DNA from: Chloroflexi bacterium UBA5189
GTDB lineage: Bacteria > Chloroflexota > Limnocylindria > Limnocylindrales > CSP1-4
NCBI GenBank assembly: GCA_002413045.1
Contig: DHWF01000051.1
Coordinates: forward strand, 97,950 to 161,949
DNA length: 64,000 nt
Reading direction: 5' to 3'
Below are positions 24,109-32,924 of the stretch, in pieces. The notes under the pieces are model-generated. The model saw nothing but the letters and a program-made list of their open reading frames with translations. It was not told where the DNA came from and did no database searches. Numbering within the stretch: the first letter of the stretch is position 1; each line of letters opens with the position of its first letter. A program made the translations under genes and the position numbers.

Positions 24109-27100
24109 TTACGCTCGGGCGCGCCGCAGGGGCGTCGGGGCCTGGGTCGGGCGGGCGAGGTCTCGGGCGATGGCGAGCGCGGCCGTGAGCGCCGCAGCGG
24201 TACCGTTCGCCGCCGTCCCGACCACGGCGGCCTGATCCATTTGCCGCTCCGCAGGGATCGGCAGGCGGGCCTGCAGCGCCTCGACGTCGGCCGCCTCGGT
24301 CGGGGCGACCGGCTGGTGGATGGCCTCGCGGATCGCCCGCGCCTCGTCCAGCAGGCGAGCCGCGCCGTCGGTGTGGGCCAGGACGGCCAATCGCGCCACC
24401 GCCTCGAGGCCATCGGCGAGGACCCACCGATCGGTCACCGGATCCACCGCGAGCAGCGCCTCGCTGAGGTGGGCGGCAGCGCTCGCCGTGTCGCCTGCAT
24501 CGAGATCCAGGCGAGCGAGGTTGATGTGCCCGAAGGCGACCGTGGTGCGCGTGCTGCCGAGCTCCCCCGCCTCGATTGCCTGCAAGGCATACCGTCGTGC
24601 GGCGCGAGGACGCCCGAGCCCGCGGGCGACCGCGGCCAGTCGGTAGCTGACGGTCCCCTCGGTGGGGCGATGGCCGAGCTGCTGGAACACCGTCAGCGCT
24701 TCCTCGCCTGCCTGCATGGCGGCAGCCAGGTCTCCGGCCTTCCAATGCGCGAGTGTCAGGCCGGCCAGGGCATGGCCGCGGGCGAGCGGGTCGCCGGATG
24801 CGACGGCGATGGCAAGGGCGCGTTGCAGGAGCGGCTGCGCCTCGTCGCGCGGGCTCTGGTCCGCCAGGAGCGACCCCAGGTGGACCAGCGTCGTACCGAT
24901 CTCGCGCTCCACCCCGGCCTCGTCGAGACGAACCAGGGAGGCCTCGAGGAATTCGCGCGCGTCATCCACGTCGTCGGTTGCGGCCGCGATCGCACCGAGG
25001 CGCCGTAACGCTCGGCCTTCGCCCAGCGGGTCGCCGATCGTCGCGAATCGTGCACGCGCCTCCGTCCCCATGTCGCGACCCACCGCGAAGTCCGTAAGCC
25101 AGTAGGCGAGATGCGCGCCGCTGAGGGCGGCCTGGGCATGCAGGGCGCTGGTCGGCGCAGCGGCCGCCTCCAGCCGCCGCAGCCAGTCCAGGCCCTCGGC
25201 CGGGTGGCGACCGAGCCAGTAGTCGGTCATGGCGACGGCCATCTCGAGGGCACGTTCAGCCGGCTCCGCGTCCGGCGAGGCGGCACAGCGGGCCAACACG
25301 GCGCGTACGTGTGGCATCTCGCGGTCCAGGAGCTGCAGCGCAGCCGAGCGATCAGGGCTGGCCAGCCGACCGGCCAGTGCCGCGGCGCGTGCGAGAACAG
25401 CGTCCTCATAGTGGCCGCGCGCGGCGGTTACGAGCACGGCGTCGCCGGTCTCGAGGGTGTGGACGGAGATCGTGCGAAGGAGCTCGTAGCGGGTCGGACC
25501 GTCGGCGCTGCGGACGTGGACGAGGCTCGCATCCACGAGGCGCGCGATAGCGTCGAAGACATCGAGGTGCGGATCTGCAGGATCGATGACTGCCGCGATG
25601 AGGGCCGCGTCGGCGTCCGCGACCATGGCGGCGAGGGCGACCATCACGCGCCGCTCGAGCGGGCCAAGGCGCGCCACGCTCGCGTCGAGGGCGGCCCACA
25701 GGCCGGTCCGGCCGCGTGTCGGGCCGCCTGCCCATCGGCTCAGGTCCCTCTCGACGCGCTCGGTCAACTCGTCCAGCCGCAGCAGATGGAGGTGGCGAGC
25801 GACCAGCTCCAGGCCGAGCGGCAGCCGGTCCACCAGCCCGCACAGTCGCTCCGCGGTCGCCACCTCGTCGGCCCGCATCTCGAAGTGGGGGTCGACCAGC
25901 TTGGCACGGTCGATCAGCAGCTCCAGCGCCTCCGATTCCGCCAGCGGCCCGACCGGGATGAGCGACTCGTCGAACACGCCGAGGCGCTCGCGGCTGGTCG
26001 CCAGCACGCGGACCCCGGAGCATTCCGCGACGATGGTGTCGACCTCAGCGGCGACATCCGCCGGCCTCACCTCGCATCCATCCAGGACGAGCAGGCCGGT
26101 CGCATCCGCGAGGGCCTGGATCACGCCCTCGCGTGCATCGGTCGCCAGCGAGGACGGGGCCACGACGTCAAGGACCGCAGCTGCAACCGATCGCTCCGAG
26201 GGCAGCTGGTCGAGGGCGACATACCAGACCTCGATCGATGCGGTGCGGGCGGCCTCGACCGCGAGGCGGGTCTTGCCTGCCCCGGGCGGTCCGATGAGGG
26301 TCACGACGCGCGCCCGCGCCCACACGTCCGCCAGCGCTCGCTGCTCCCGAGCCCGCCCGATCAGCCGAGTTGAGGCGCCGGGCAGCCGCTGGCGGTGCTC
26401 GACCGTGGCCCCGCGCGCGACCGGGGGGTCGAGCGCCGGATCCTGGGCCAGGACGGCCTGCTGCATGCGCCGGAGTCCTGGACCCGGTTCGATACCGAGA
26501 TCGTCGACGAGCCCGCGCCGGCATTCGGCGTACACGTCGAGCGCCTCGGCCTGGCGGCCCGCCCGGTACAGCGCGAGCATCAGCAGCTCCCACCGACGCT
26601 CGCGGTATGGCTGTTCGGCCGTCAGGCCGCGCGCCGCCGCCACCAGCCCACCGTCACGGGCGTCGTCGTCGAGCTCGGCGGCAAGGAGGTCCTCGCGCAG
26701 GCCCGCGACTAGATCCTCGATTCGTGCCGCCTCGACCTGGGCAACGGACACATGTTCGAGGTCGGGAAGCGGCCGGCCGCGCCACAGTGCCAGGGCACCG
26801 CGGAGGGCGACCATCGCCCGCCGGGGTTCAGGAGCAAGCGCCTCGCGGCCTTCGGCGGCGAGTCGGTCGAGTGCCTGGATGTCCGTGGCCGTATCCAGCC
26901 TGTACCCGTCGCCCGATGCCGGGATCGAGAGGCCCAGCCGGCGCAGCCGTGAGACGTGAGCGGCGATGGTGTGCCGCGCCGTCAGCGGTGGGTTATCGCC
27001 CCAGACCGCGGCCTCGAGCTCGTCGAACGGCACGCCGCGCCCGGCCTCCAGGCCCAAACGTGCCAGCAGACGTCGCTGCCGCCGTCCCCCCGGCGCGATT

Positions 27101-27150
27101 GCCGCCGGCCCGTCCCGGATCTCGAGCGGCCCCAGGAGCCCGACTTCCAC
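24109..27150 (-). CDS. SARP/AfsR-type regulator: winged helix - BTAD - NB-ARC ATPase - TPR
   Basis: A 1013-residue regulator. Residues 1-90 are an OmpR/SARP winged helix (VGLLGPLEIRDG; HTIAAHVSRLRRLGLSIPAS). Residues ~95-240 are the BTAD helical domain (RIEDLVAGLREDLLAAELDD, then ERRWELLMLALYRAGRQAEAL). An NB-ARC-type ATPase follows with Walker A IGPPGAGKTRLA near 287 and Walker B LLVLDGCE near 355. From ~600 to 980 there are TPR-like repeats. AfsR-type proteins are ATP-dependent activators that bind direct repeats. Its GTG has a leaderless -10 (27157-27162). Position and the phased repeats at both lipoprotein promoters suggest it drives them. Confidence 0.9.
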   Translation of the reverse strand: MEVGLLGPLEIRDGPAAIAPGGRRQRRLLARLGLEAGRGVPFDELEAAVWGDNPPLTARHTIAAHVSRLRRLGLSIPASGDGYRLDTATDIQALDRLAAEGREALAPEPRRAMVALRGALALWRGRPLPDLEHVSVAQVEAARIEDLVAGLREDLLAAELDDDARDGGLVAAARGLTAEQPYRERRWELLMLALYRAGRQAEALDVYAECRRGLVDDLGIEPGPGLRRMQQAVLAQDPALDPPVARGATVEHRQRLPGASTRLIGRAREQRALADVWARARVVTLIGPPGAGKTRLAVEAARTASIEVWYVALDQLPSERSVAAAVLDVVAPSSLATDAREGVIQALADATGLLVLDGCEVRPADVAAEVDTIVAECSGVRVLATSRERLGVFDESLIPVGPLAESEALELLIDRAKLVDPHFEMRADEVATAERLCGLVDRLPLGLELVARHLHLLRLDELTERVERDLSRWAGGPTRGRTGLWAALDASVARLGPLERRVMVALAAMVADADAALIAAVIDPADPHLDVFDAIARLVDASLVHVRSADGPTRYELLRTISVHTLETGDAVLVTAARGHYEDAVLARAAALAGRLASPDRSAALQLLDREMPHVRAVLARCAASPDAEPAERALEMAVAMTDYWLGRHPAEGLDWLRRLEAAAAPTSALHAQAALSGAHLAYWLTDFAVGRDMGTEARARFATIGDPLGEGRALRRLGAIAAATDDVDDAREFLEASLVRLDEAGVEREIGTTLVHLGSLLADQSPRDEAQPLLQRALAIAVASGDPLARGHALAGLTLAHWKAGDLAAAMQAGEEALTVFQQLGHRPTEGTVSYRLAAVARGLGRPRAARRYALQAIEAGELGSTRTTVAFGHINLARLDLDAGDTASAAAHLSEALLAVDPVTDRWVLADGLEAVARLAVLAHTDGAARLLDEARAIREAIHQPVAPTEAADVEALQARLPIPAERQMDQAAVVGTAANGTAAALTAALAIARDLARPTQAPTPLRRARA

Positions 27151-27156
27151 AGGTGG

Positions 27157-27162
27157 ACTCTA
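27157..27162 (-). promoter_or_regulatory. Leaderless-type -10 box of the SARP-type regulator
   Basis: Minus-strand TAGAGT is 6 bases before GTG 27150, in the 40-base gap to the DinB-like gene. The phased repeats are absent here, so no autoregulation through them is visible. Confidence 0.5.
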
Positions 27163-27190
27163 GCCGGGCTCGCCGGATCGAGGACAAACC

Positions 27191-27688
27191 TTAGCGGCCA
27201 GCGCCCCCGTCGAGCCACGCGCGGACGCTCGGGACGTGCTCGTCATGGAGGTGGCCGGTGAATTCGACGTCCACCAGCGGACCATCGATAAAGGGAATGG
27301 CTCTTGAATCCATCAACTTGGCTTGCGGAATCGTCTCGATGATCGCGACCAGGCGGTCGTACGAGTTGGTGTAGTCGTCGACCAGCTGGGCTGCCGAGCG
27401 GTCGGCATGGTGGTCGTGAATCCAGGCATTCACCGGATCGTCGGATTCATCACCGTCGAGCTCCGCGGGCCACGGATTCGGCGGATCGGATTCGCCGCGG
27501 GCGAACGCATCGAGACGCCGAAGCGTCCGGTTCCGCCAGCCGAGCAGGTGCCCGGCCATGTCGCCAAAGGTCCACTCCCCCATCGGGCCCGGCTCCGAAT
27601 ATCGATCTGGCCCGACCTCGGCCGCGAGGTCCCGCCAGAACTGCTGGTCGGCCCCAATGGCGGCGATCTGCTCGGCCCTGGTTCGCAT
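27191..27688 (-). CDS. DinB-like / ClbS-DfsB family four-helix protein
   Basis: A 165-residue helical protein. Residues 34-57 (MGEWTFGDMAGHLLGWRNRT) hold the first conserved His of a DinB-type metal site, and HLHDEH near residue 146 holds more. The overall order fits the ClbS/DfsB group within the DinB_2 superfamily; ClbS itself is a colibactin self-protection hydrolase, but that specific role cannot be inferred. AGGAGG is 9 bases upstream of ATG 27688, so the longer frame is rejected. Confidence 0.7.
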   Translation of the reverse strand: MRTRAEQIAAIGADQQFWRDLAAEVGPDRYSEPGPMGEWTFGDMAGHLLGWRNRTLRRLDAFARGESDPPNPWPAELDGDESDDPVNAWIHDHHADRSAAQLVDDYTNSYDRLVAIIETIPQAKLMDSRAIPFIDGPLVDVEFTGHLHDEHVPSVRAWLDGGAGR

Positions 27689-27845
27689 CGCCCCTGCCTC
27701 CTTGTCGATGGTTGAACGATATGACGTTCGTGCCTGTTTACGCTCCTGCAAGGCCGCGCTCGTGGATCGGTGAGACCATGGTTGCCTCCCAGAACGCGCC
27801 CCCAGACGGGGGTCGCGACGCGATTCCCGCAAAGGGGGAACAGCC

Positions 27846-28625
27846 ATGACACAGCTTCTGACCAAGATTGGCCACCGACCTGCATGGGTCGACCTCTCCA
27901 GCGCCGATCCGGCCCGCTCGCGGGACTTCTACTCGAAGCTTTTCGGCTGGCAGATCGACGTGAATCCAGATCCGAAGTTCGGCGGCTACGGTCGCGCGAC
28001 CGTGCACGGCCGCGATGCGGCTGGCATCACCCCGACGCAGGCGAAGGACCAGCCGACGGCGTGGAATTTCTACATCCACACCGGCGACGTGGACTCCACT
28101 GCCCGTGCCGTCGAGGCCGCCGGCGGCAAGGTCGAGATGGAGCCGACGGACATCCCGGACCAGGGCCGCATGGCGGTCTTCAAGGATCCGACCGGTGCTT
28201 TCATCTCCGTCTGGCAGCCGACCCGCATGGCCGGCTTCGAGGTGGATGGCCCCAATACGTTCGGCTGGGCTGAGCTCCAGGCGCGCGGCATCGAGAAGGC
28301 CGTGCCGTTCTACGAGCGGGTGTTCGGTTGGACGACGAAGCGGACGCCGGTCCCCGGCGGTTCTGACTACCTCGAGTTCCAGCTCGATGGAGAGAGCGTC
28401 GCCGGGGCGACCGAGATGAACCCGATGGTCGCGCCGTCGGTGCCCAACCACTGGCTGGTGTACTTCACGGTCGACGACGTCGGCGCGGCGGCCATGCGGG
28501 CCGTCACCCTCGGCGCTCGCGAGATCGTGGCGCCCCAGAACTACGGCGGCGGTGATTTCGCGATCCTCGCCGACCCGCAGGGTGCCGCGTTCGGTCTGTA
28601 CAAGTCAGCCTCGACCCAGCGCTGA
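27846..28625 (+). CDS. VOC family protein with two glyoxalase domains
   Basis: A 259-residue protein of two fused VOC domains. Domain 1 (residues 10-125) starts RPAWVDLSSADPARSRDFYS and ends AVFKDPTGAFISVWQP. Domain 2 (140-255) starts FGWAELQARGIEKAVPFYE and ends AILADPQGAAFGLYK. This is the layout of antibiotic- or hydroxyphenylpyruvate-type two-domain VOC proteins from actinomycetes. A GGGGGAA sequence precedes ATG 27846. The leader contains a CCCCC-agac-GGGGG hairpin at 27799-27812, which might affect translation. The 157-base gap 27689-27845 holds only this and the divergent leader. Confidence 0.87.
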   Translation: MTQLLTKIGHRPAWVDLSSADPARSRDFYSKLFGWQIDVNPDPKFGGYGRATVHGRDAAGITPTQAKDQPTAWNFYIHTGDVDSTARAVEAAGGKVEMEPTDIPDQGRMAVFKDPTGAFISVWQPTRMAGFEVDGPNTFGWAELQARGIEKAVPFYERVFGWTTKRTPVPGGSDYLEFQLDGESVAGATEMNPMVAPSVPNHWLVYFTVDDVGAAAMRAVTLGAREIVAPQNYGGGDFAILADPQGAAFGLYKSASTQR

Positions 28626-28695
28626 GCCGGGTCCGGCCGCTCAATCGACGCTCGAGCTGACCGCTCGCGCGTCGTTCGATTCCAGGCGCCTGCCG

Positions 28696-29643
28696 TCAGC
28701 TCTGTGTTGACCCATGGACGGCGTCGAGGGTCCCCTTGCGTCGACGCTCGACATCGTCGAGGGTCGCGATGACGTCACGCCAGGCCTCGAGGAGCTGGCT
28801 CGCGTCCGAGGCGGCCGGGCTGGGCCGGCGCGAGGCGGCGTGCGCTGCCAGCATCGCCGTCCGCATCGCCGTGACTGTCGTCGTCGTGGTGGCCCGCATG
28901 AGCCAGATCAGCTCGAGGTTGCTCTGCTCGATCCGGCGAAGGGCGGCGTAGCCCTGGGTCGAGACGGAAAGCTGGAGCAGCAAATCGCGCCGCCGCTGCC
29001 TGGTCGCGTACAGGACCTCGTTGCGGAGGCGCGTGGCCGCCGCGGGCGCAGTGACCGAGATCGCCTCGATCCGGTCGTCGAGCGCCTCGTCGATCCGCGC
29101 GGCGATGGCGGCGCACTCGCGGATCGCCCGGATCTGGGTCCAGAGGGCGCGTTCCTGCTGGTTCAACACGCCGTTGTCGACGTCGAGCACCTCGCGCTCG
29201 GCATCGATCGCGCCGACGAGCTCGCGGATCCGCTCCTCGACGTCCTCGGTCGCGCGGGCGACCTCCTCGGCAGACCGCGATCGGTCCTTCGCGAGGCGCA
29301 CGAGCCGTTCCGCGATCCGGCGCAGCTCGCGCTGGCTCGCCGCGAGCGGCCACCGATCCGCCAGCTCGTGCTCCAGGGTCCGCACGGGCTGATCGCCGAA
29401 GCGCGACGCAATGGCGGTGGTCGTGCGGATCTCGCGCTCGCCGAGCTGCTCGACGGACGTCAGCGCGCGCCGGTAGGTCGCCGAGTCCGGGTCGGCGTCG
29501 ACGACGGACGCGACGAACCGCGCGGCGATGCCGTCGATGCGCTCGGCCTGGTCGGACTCGAGCGAGTCGTCGGGTTCGAGCGCGAGCTCCGCGTCCGACT
29601 GATCGGCGTCGGCATCCTCCGCGCCGGGACGACGCGTCGTCAG
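28696..29643 (-). CDS. TelA-family (toxic anion resistance) protein, probable CTG start
   Basis: A 315-residue, helix-rich protein of the TelA/KlaA family. The conserved core begins with FVASVVDADPDSATYRRAL and LGEREIRTTTAIASRF, followed by coiled helices up to LEAWRDVIATLDDVE. The only in-frame ATG/GTG/TTG is GTG 29385, which would cut the core in half. Upstream the frame stays open into the SPFH gene, with a CTG at 29641-29643 overlapping its TGA as CTGA, the usual place for a coupled start. The family was named for tellurite resistance but more likely acts on envelope stress. It is the third gene of NfeD-SPFH-TelA. Confidence 0.8.
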   Translation of the reverse strand: MTTRRPGAEDADADQSDAELALEPDDSLESDQAERIDGIAARFVASVVDADPDSATYRRALTSVEQLGEREIRTTTAIASRFGDQPVRTLEHELADRWPLAASQRELRRIAERLVRLAKDRSRSAEEVARATEDVEERIRELVGAIDAEREVLDVDNGVLNQQERALWTQIRAIRECAAIAARIDEALDDRIEAISVTAPAAATRLRNEVLYATRQRRRDLLLQLSVSTQGYAALRRIEQSNLELIWLMRATTTTTVTAMRTAMLAAHAASRRPSPAASDASQLLEAWRDVIATLDDVERRRKGTLDAVHGSTQS

Positions 29644-31166
29644 GCCGAGGCCCCGCCGCCGGCCTTGCCCGACGACGACTCGCTCGAGCTCGGCTTCGAC
29701 CGCCCGGCCGGTCGCGAGGCTGCCGCGCCTGCCTTCACGGGTTCGACCGCGGGCGCGCTCTTACCGTTCGATTCGCTGACATGGCTGCGCGGCCCGATTG
29801 CCGGCATGAGGGACTCGCGCGCCATCGTCGTGAGGGCGCCCGCTTGCTGGATGATCTGGGCCAGGGCGCCGGTGACGCCCTCGGCGCCGTTGAGGACCGT
29901 GAACGAGCCGACGTGCTCGAACGGCGACGCCGCCGCCGCCACGATCGCCGGCAGGTTCTCGGCGATCTGCTGGGCGATGACGGCTTCCTGGTTCTGGCTC
30001 AATGCGGCGGCTCGGCGCTCGATGCCGGCCGCCTCGGCCTCCATCCGCGCTCGAATGGCGTCCGCCTCTGCGAGGCCGCGGGCGCGGATCGCGTCCGCCT
30101 CTGCCTGCCCATTGATGCGGGTGGCGCCGGCCTGCGCCTCAGCCTGGATCTTCGTGGCGGCTGCCTGGGCTTCCGCGTTCAGGCGGACCTGCTGCGCCGC
30201 GGCCTCCGCTGCGCGAATCGCGACGTCGCGGCCGGCCGTGGCGAGCGTCGTCTGCTTGTACGCCTCCGCGTCGGCAGGGCGCCGCACGTCGACCTGGAGC
30301 TGCTGCTCCTTCTGCTCCGCCTGGAGCTCGGCGACCTTGGTCTCCTCCTGGACGACCGCCTGGCGCGCGGTCGCCTGGGCGAGTGGGCCCTGCTGGCCGG
30401 CGTTCTGGTTTGCCCGGTCGATCTCGGCCTGGAAGCCGGCCTTCTTGATCTCCGTGTCGCGCACGGACGACGCGATCTGCGCCGCCGCGGTCTGCTCCTG
30501 GGCGACGGCGTCGCGATCGGCGGTGGCGCGCGCGATGCGGGCGTTGCGCTCGACCTCGGCCTGATGCGGAACCGCGAGATTCTCGATGTAGCTGGAGGGG
30601 CTCGTGACCTCCTGGATCTGGAACGAGTCGATGACGAGCCCGAACGACTCCATCTCCTGGCTGCAGCGGTCGCGGACCTGCTGGGCGAACTTGTCCTGGT
30701 CGCTGATCATCTCCTCGACGGTCAGCGAGCCGGCGATACCGCGAAGGTGGCCGACGAAGACGTTCTGGACCTTCGACTCGAGCTCGGCGGCGGGCCGGTC
30801 GAGGAAGCGCCGGGCGGCGTTGGCGATCGACGGGAAGTCGTCACCGACCTTGTAGACGACGACGCCGCGCAGATCGAGCTTTATCTTCTGCTGGCTGACG
30901 CACGGCACCTGGATCTCGCTCTCGTGGGCCTCGAGCGAGAGGGTTCTGACCTTGGTGACGCCCGGCACGACGAGCGCGCCTCGCCCGGTCACGATCCGGA
31001 AGCCCATCTTGCCGCCGGGCCCATCGAGGGCGCCGCGGGAGCGGAAGCCGGAGATGATGAGGGCCTCGTCCGGCTCGGCGATCCGCCAGCTCATGCGGAA
31101 CAGCACGACGAGAACCACGAGGACGGCAACGACGATGCCGATGATCACGAACACCGCGATGTCCAT
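29640..31166 (-). CDS. SPFH-domain (flotillin-like) membrane scaffold
   Basis: A 508-residue flotillin-type protein. Residues 4-26 are one membrane helix (VFVIIGIVVAVLVVLVVLF), then an SPFH domain (~27-210: PCVSQQKIKLDLRGVVVYKVGD). A long Ala/Glu coiled-coil follows (~210-390: EQTAAAQIASSVRDTEIKK and the QAEAQAAATKIQAEA stretch), and then a short C-terminal region. It would form a ring-like membrane microdomain scaffold. Its ATG directly abuts the NfeD stop codon, and its stop overlaps the TelA start, so all three genes are translationally linked. Confidence 0.9.
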   Translation of the reverse strand: MDIAVFVIIGIVVAVLVVLVVLFRMSWRIAEPDEALIISGFRSRGALDGPGGKMGFRIVTGRGALVVPGVTKVRTLSLEAHESEIQVPCVSQQKIKLDLRGVVVYKVGDDFPSIANAARRFLDRPAAELESKVQNVFVGHLRGIAGSLTVEEMISDQDKFAQQVRDRCSQEMESFGLVIDSFQIQEVTSPSSYIENLAVPHQAEVERNARIARATADRDAVAQEQTAAAQIASSVRDTEIKKAGFQAEIDRANQNAGQQGPLAQATARQAVVQEETKVAELQAEQKEQQLQVDVRRPADAEAYKQTTLATAGRDVAIRAAEAAAQQVRLNAEAQAAATKIQAEAQAGATRINGQAEADAIRARGLAEADAIRARMEAEAAGIERRAAALSQNQEAVIAQQIAENLPAIVAAAASPFEHVGSFTVLNGAEGVTGALAQIIQQAGALTTMARESLMPAIGPRSHVSESNGKSAPAVEPVKAGAAASRPAGRSKPSSSESSSGKAGGGASA

Positions 31167-31391
31167 CTAGGGAAGCCTCAGGCTATCGGTCGGCTCCACT
31201 TCGACGGTGCGCGCCCCCAGGGAGCCAACCACGATCACCTGGGCGTGTTTTGGAATCGATAGGGTCGCGTCGCTCGAGCGTGCCAGGAAGCGTTCGCTCC
31301 CCTGCCGGACTTCGATCAGGACCTCACCGAGATGTCCCGGGGTGATCGCTGCCGTCACCCGCCCGAGCTTGCCCACGACGTCTGCCGCCAC
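31167..31391 (-). CDS. NfeD-like OB-fold protein (short form)
   Basis: A 74-residue protein corresponding to the soluble OB domain of NfeD: GKLGRVTAAITPGHLGEVLIEV, then ARSSDATLSIPKHAQVIVVGSLG and a final strand VEVEPTDSL. Normal NfeD proteins also have membrane helices or a protease domain; this one is OB only. NfeD and flotillin are usual partners in microdomain assembly. GGGAGGACC precedes the GTG start, and the TAG stop abuts the SPFH ATG. It heads the operon. Confidence 0.8.
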   Translation of the reverse strand: MAADVVGKLGRVTAAITPGHLGEVLIEVRQGSERFLARSSDATLSIPKHAQVIVVGSLGARTVEVEPTDSLRLP

Positions 31392-31494
31392 GGTCCTCCC
31401 TCACCCCGTCGACTGCCACGACGTGACCATCAATGATAGGCCGGTCGACAAGGAGGGTACGCGCGAGCGACAGGCGCCGGCATACCCAGGGCCG

Positions 31495-31500
31495 TATCGT
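31495..31500 (+). promoter_or_regulatory. Leaderless-type -10 box for the operon at 31507
   Basis: TATCGT ends 6 bases before ATG 31507, with no Shine-Dalgarno between. Confidence 0.5.
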
Positions 31501-31506
31501 GGCGGA

Positions 31507-32004
31507 ATGCCGGGCGAATCGTTCTTCCTGGTCTTCGGGGGGCTTGGGGTGTCGCTGGCTGGTTTCGCTGGCCTGATCAATGCGCTCGATCGGTCGCCGG
31601 AGCGCAGGTCGCCCCTGACCGCCTACCGGATTCGAACCATCGTCCTCCTCGGCTTCTCGCTCACGATCACGGGCCTGGGAACGATCGCCACGTACACCGC
31701 GACAGGCGGCGACCTGGCGGTGGCGATTCGCATTGGGACCCTGTCCCGTGTCGCGGTGCTCGTGTCCGGGCTTGCAACCGACCTGCGGCCCGGGCCCGCA
31801 TGGCCCAACGAACGAGAGCGACGGTTCGCGAACCTCATCGGGGTCACGATGCTCCTGATCACCCTTGGGAACGTCGTCGTCGCGAGCCTCGGATACCTCG
31901 AGCTGATCATGCTCATGAGCCTGACCGGGCCCGTCACGATCTTCTACAACACGATCCGCGCCGCCACTGGCCCGGAAACCGATCCCGAACCGACGCTCCG
32001 GTGA
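31507..32004 (+). CDS. Small four-helix membrane protein of unknown function
   Basis: A 165-residue protein with membrane segments near residues 4-24 (FLVFGGLGVSLAGFAGLI), 42-62, 72-92, 112-130 and 132-150. Loops carry the only marked charges (NERERRF). I do not recognise the family. ATG 31507 is chosen because it starts the first helix and has the leaderless -10. The stop overlaps the next start by four bases (GTGA), so the glycolipid-binding-fold gene is coupled to it. Confidence 0.6.
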   Translation: MPGESFFLVFGGLGVSLAGFAGLINALDRSPERRSPLTAYRIRTIVLLGFSLTITGLGTIATYTATGGDLAVAIRIGTLSRVAVLVSGLATDLRPGPAWPNERERRFANLIGVTMLLITLGNVVVASLGYLELIMLMSLTGPVTIFYNTIRAATGPETDPEPTLR

Positions 32005-32594
32005 CCACGACACGTGTTGCCTGGCGCCGATCCGACGAGATCGAGGCCGACGAGTTCTGCACGCTGAGCGTCCGCGGCGGCGGGCTGTCGCTGGTCGGGA
32101 CGATCCTCGGCGCGGAGGGCGGCCAGCCGATCCGGATCGAGTACCGCGTGCTCGCCGACGCCAAGGGCTTCACGACCGCCGTCCACGTGCGGCAGCTCGT
32201 CGGGTTCGATCAGCGCGCGATCGCGCTCCTCCGCGACGCCAAGGGCAACTGGACGGTTGACGGCCAGCGCGTCGCAGGGCTTCGGGGCTGCTCCGATGTC
32301 GACCTCGGGTGCAGCCCGTCGACGAACACGCTGCCGATCCGCCGCCTGCGTTTGGGCGTTGGCGCGTCACGGACGATCTCCGCCGCGTGGGTCCTCTTCC
32401 CGGACCTGCGCGTCGAGAAGGCCGCCCAGACCTACAAGCGGCTCGATGAAAGCACGTACCGATACTCGAGCGGCACGTTCGAAGCGGACCTCACCGTCGA
32501 CGACGACGGGCTCGTGACCTCGTACGCGGAGTGGCGGCGCACCGCCTACTCCCTCGGCCCGGACGACTCCGCGCCGCTCGACGCCGTCCCATAG
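32001..32594 (+). CDS. Putative glycolipid-binding protein (PF06475-like)
   Basis: A 197-residue beta-rich protein. Marks are TRVAWRRSDEIEADEFCTL at the start, GGQPIRIEYRVLADAKGFTTA near residues 39-59, NWTVDGQRVAGLRGCSDVDL near 82-101, STNTLPIRRL near 106-115, and TYRYSSGTFEADLTVDDDG near 150-168. These match the order of the putative glycolipid-binding family, whose ligand has not been shown. GTG start, translationally coupled to the membrane protein before it. Confidence 0.8.
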   Translation: MTTTRVAWRRSDEIEADEFCTLSVRGGGLSLVGTILGAEGGQPIRIEYRVLADAKGFTTAVHVRQLVGFDQRAIALLRDAKGNWTVDGQRVAGLRGCSDVDLGCSPSTNTLPIRRLRLGVGASRTISAAWVLFPDLRVEKAAQTYKRLDESTYRYSSGTFEADLTVDDDGLVTSYAEWRRTAYSLGPDDSAPLDAVP

Positions 32595-32643
32595 CGTCGG
32601 CGCACACGTCCCGGCGCTGGTGGATCTCGTGGACGATGCCGAA

Positions 32644-32802
32644 CTAACACCCGGGGGTCGGTATGCACCAATTCCACGTGTGATCCGAGCATGCTGAGAC
32701 AGCGGCGCATGCCGATCCGAGCGTGGATGGTGGTGGATTTGGGACATCTGCGCCCAGTCGATCCCGATCCGTGCGACCTTACGACCCGGGGGTGGTAGTT
32801 AG
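32644..32802. repeat. 159-base segment bounded by imperfect inverted repeats
   Basis: The left end reads CTAAC then ACCCGGGGGTCGG; the right end, read on the other strand, is CTAAC then TACCACCCCCGGGTCG. Both ends begin CTAAC and share a GGGTCG-containing inner part with a 4-base offset. No matching target duplication is visible (GAA and GCA outside). The inside has no coding potential and repeats GATCCGAGC twice. It lies in the 330-base gap 32595-32924, the largest empty stretch in the window. It could be a small MITE-like element or a scar. Confidence 0.35.
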
Positions 32803-32924
32803 GCAGGAAGAGCGGCCAGCGGCCGGTGCGCGAGCCGCGTCGAAGCACATCTCCTCGCGCTGGGTGGCCTATTCGCGGCCTCGTACTCGATACGTGACGT
32901 GCGTGGCGCAGGGTGACGAGTTGG

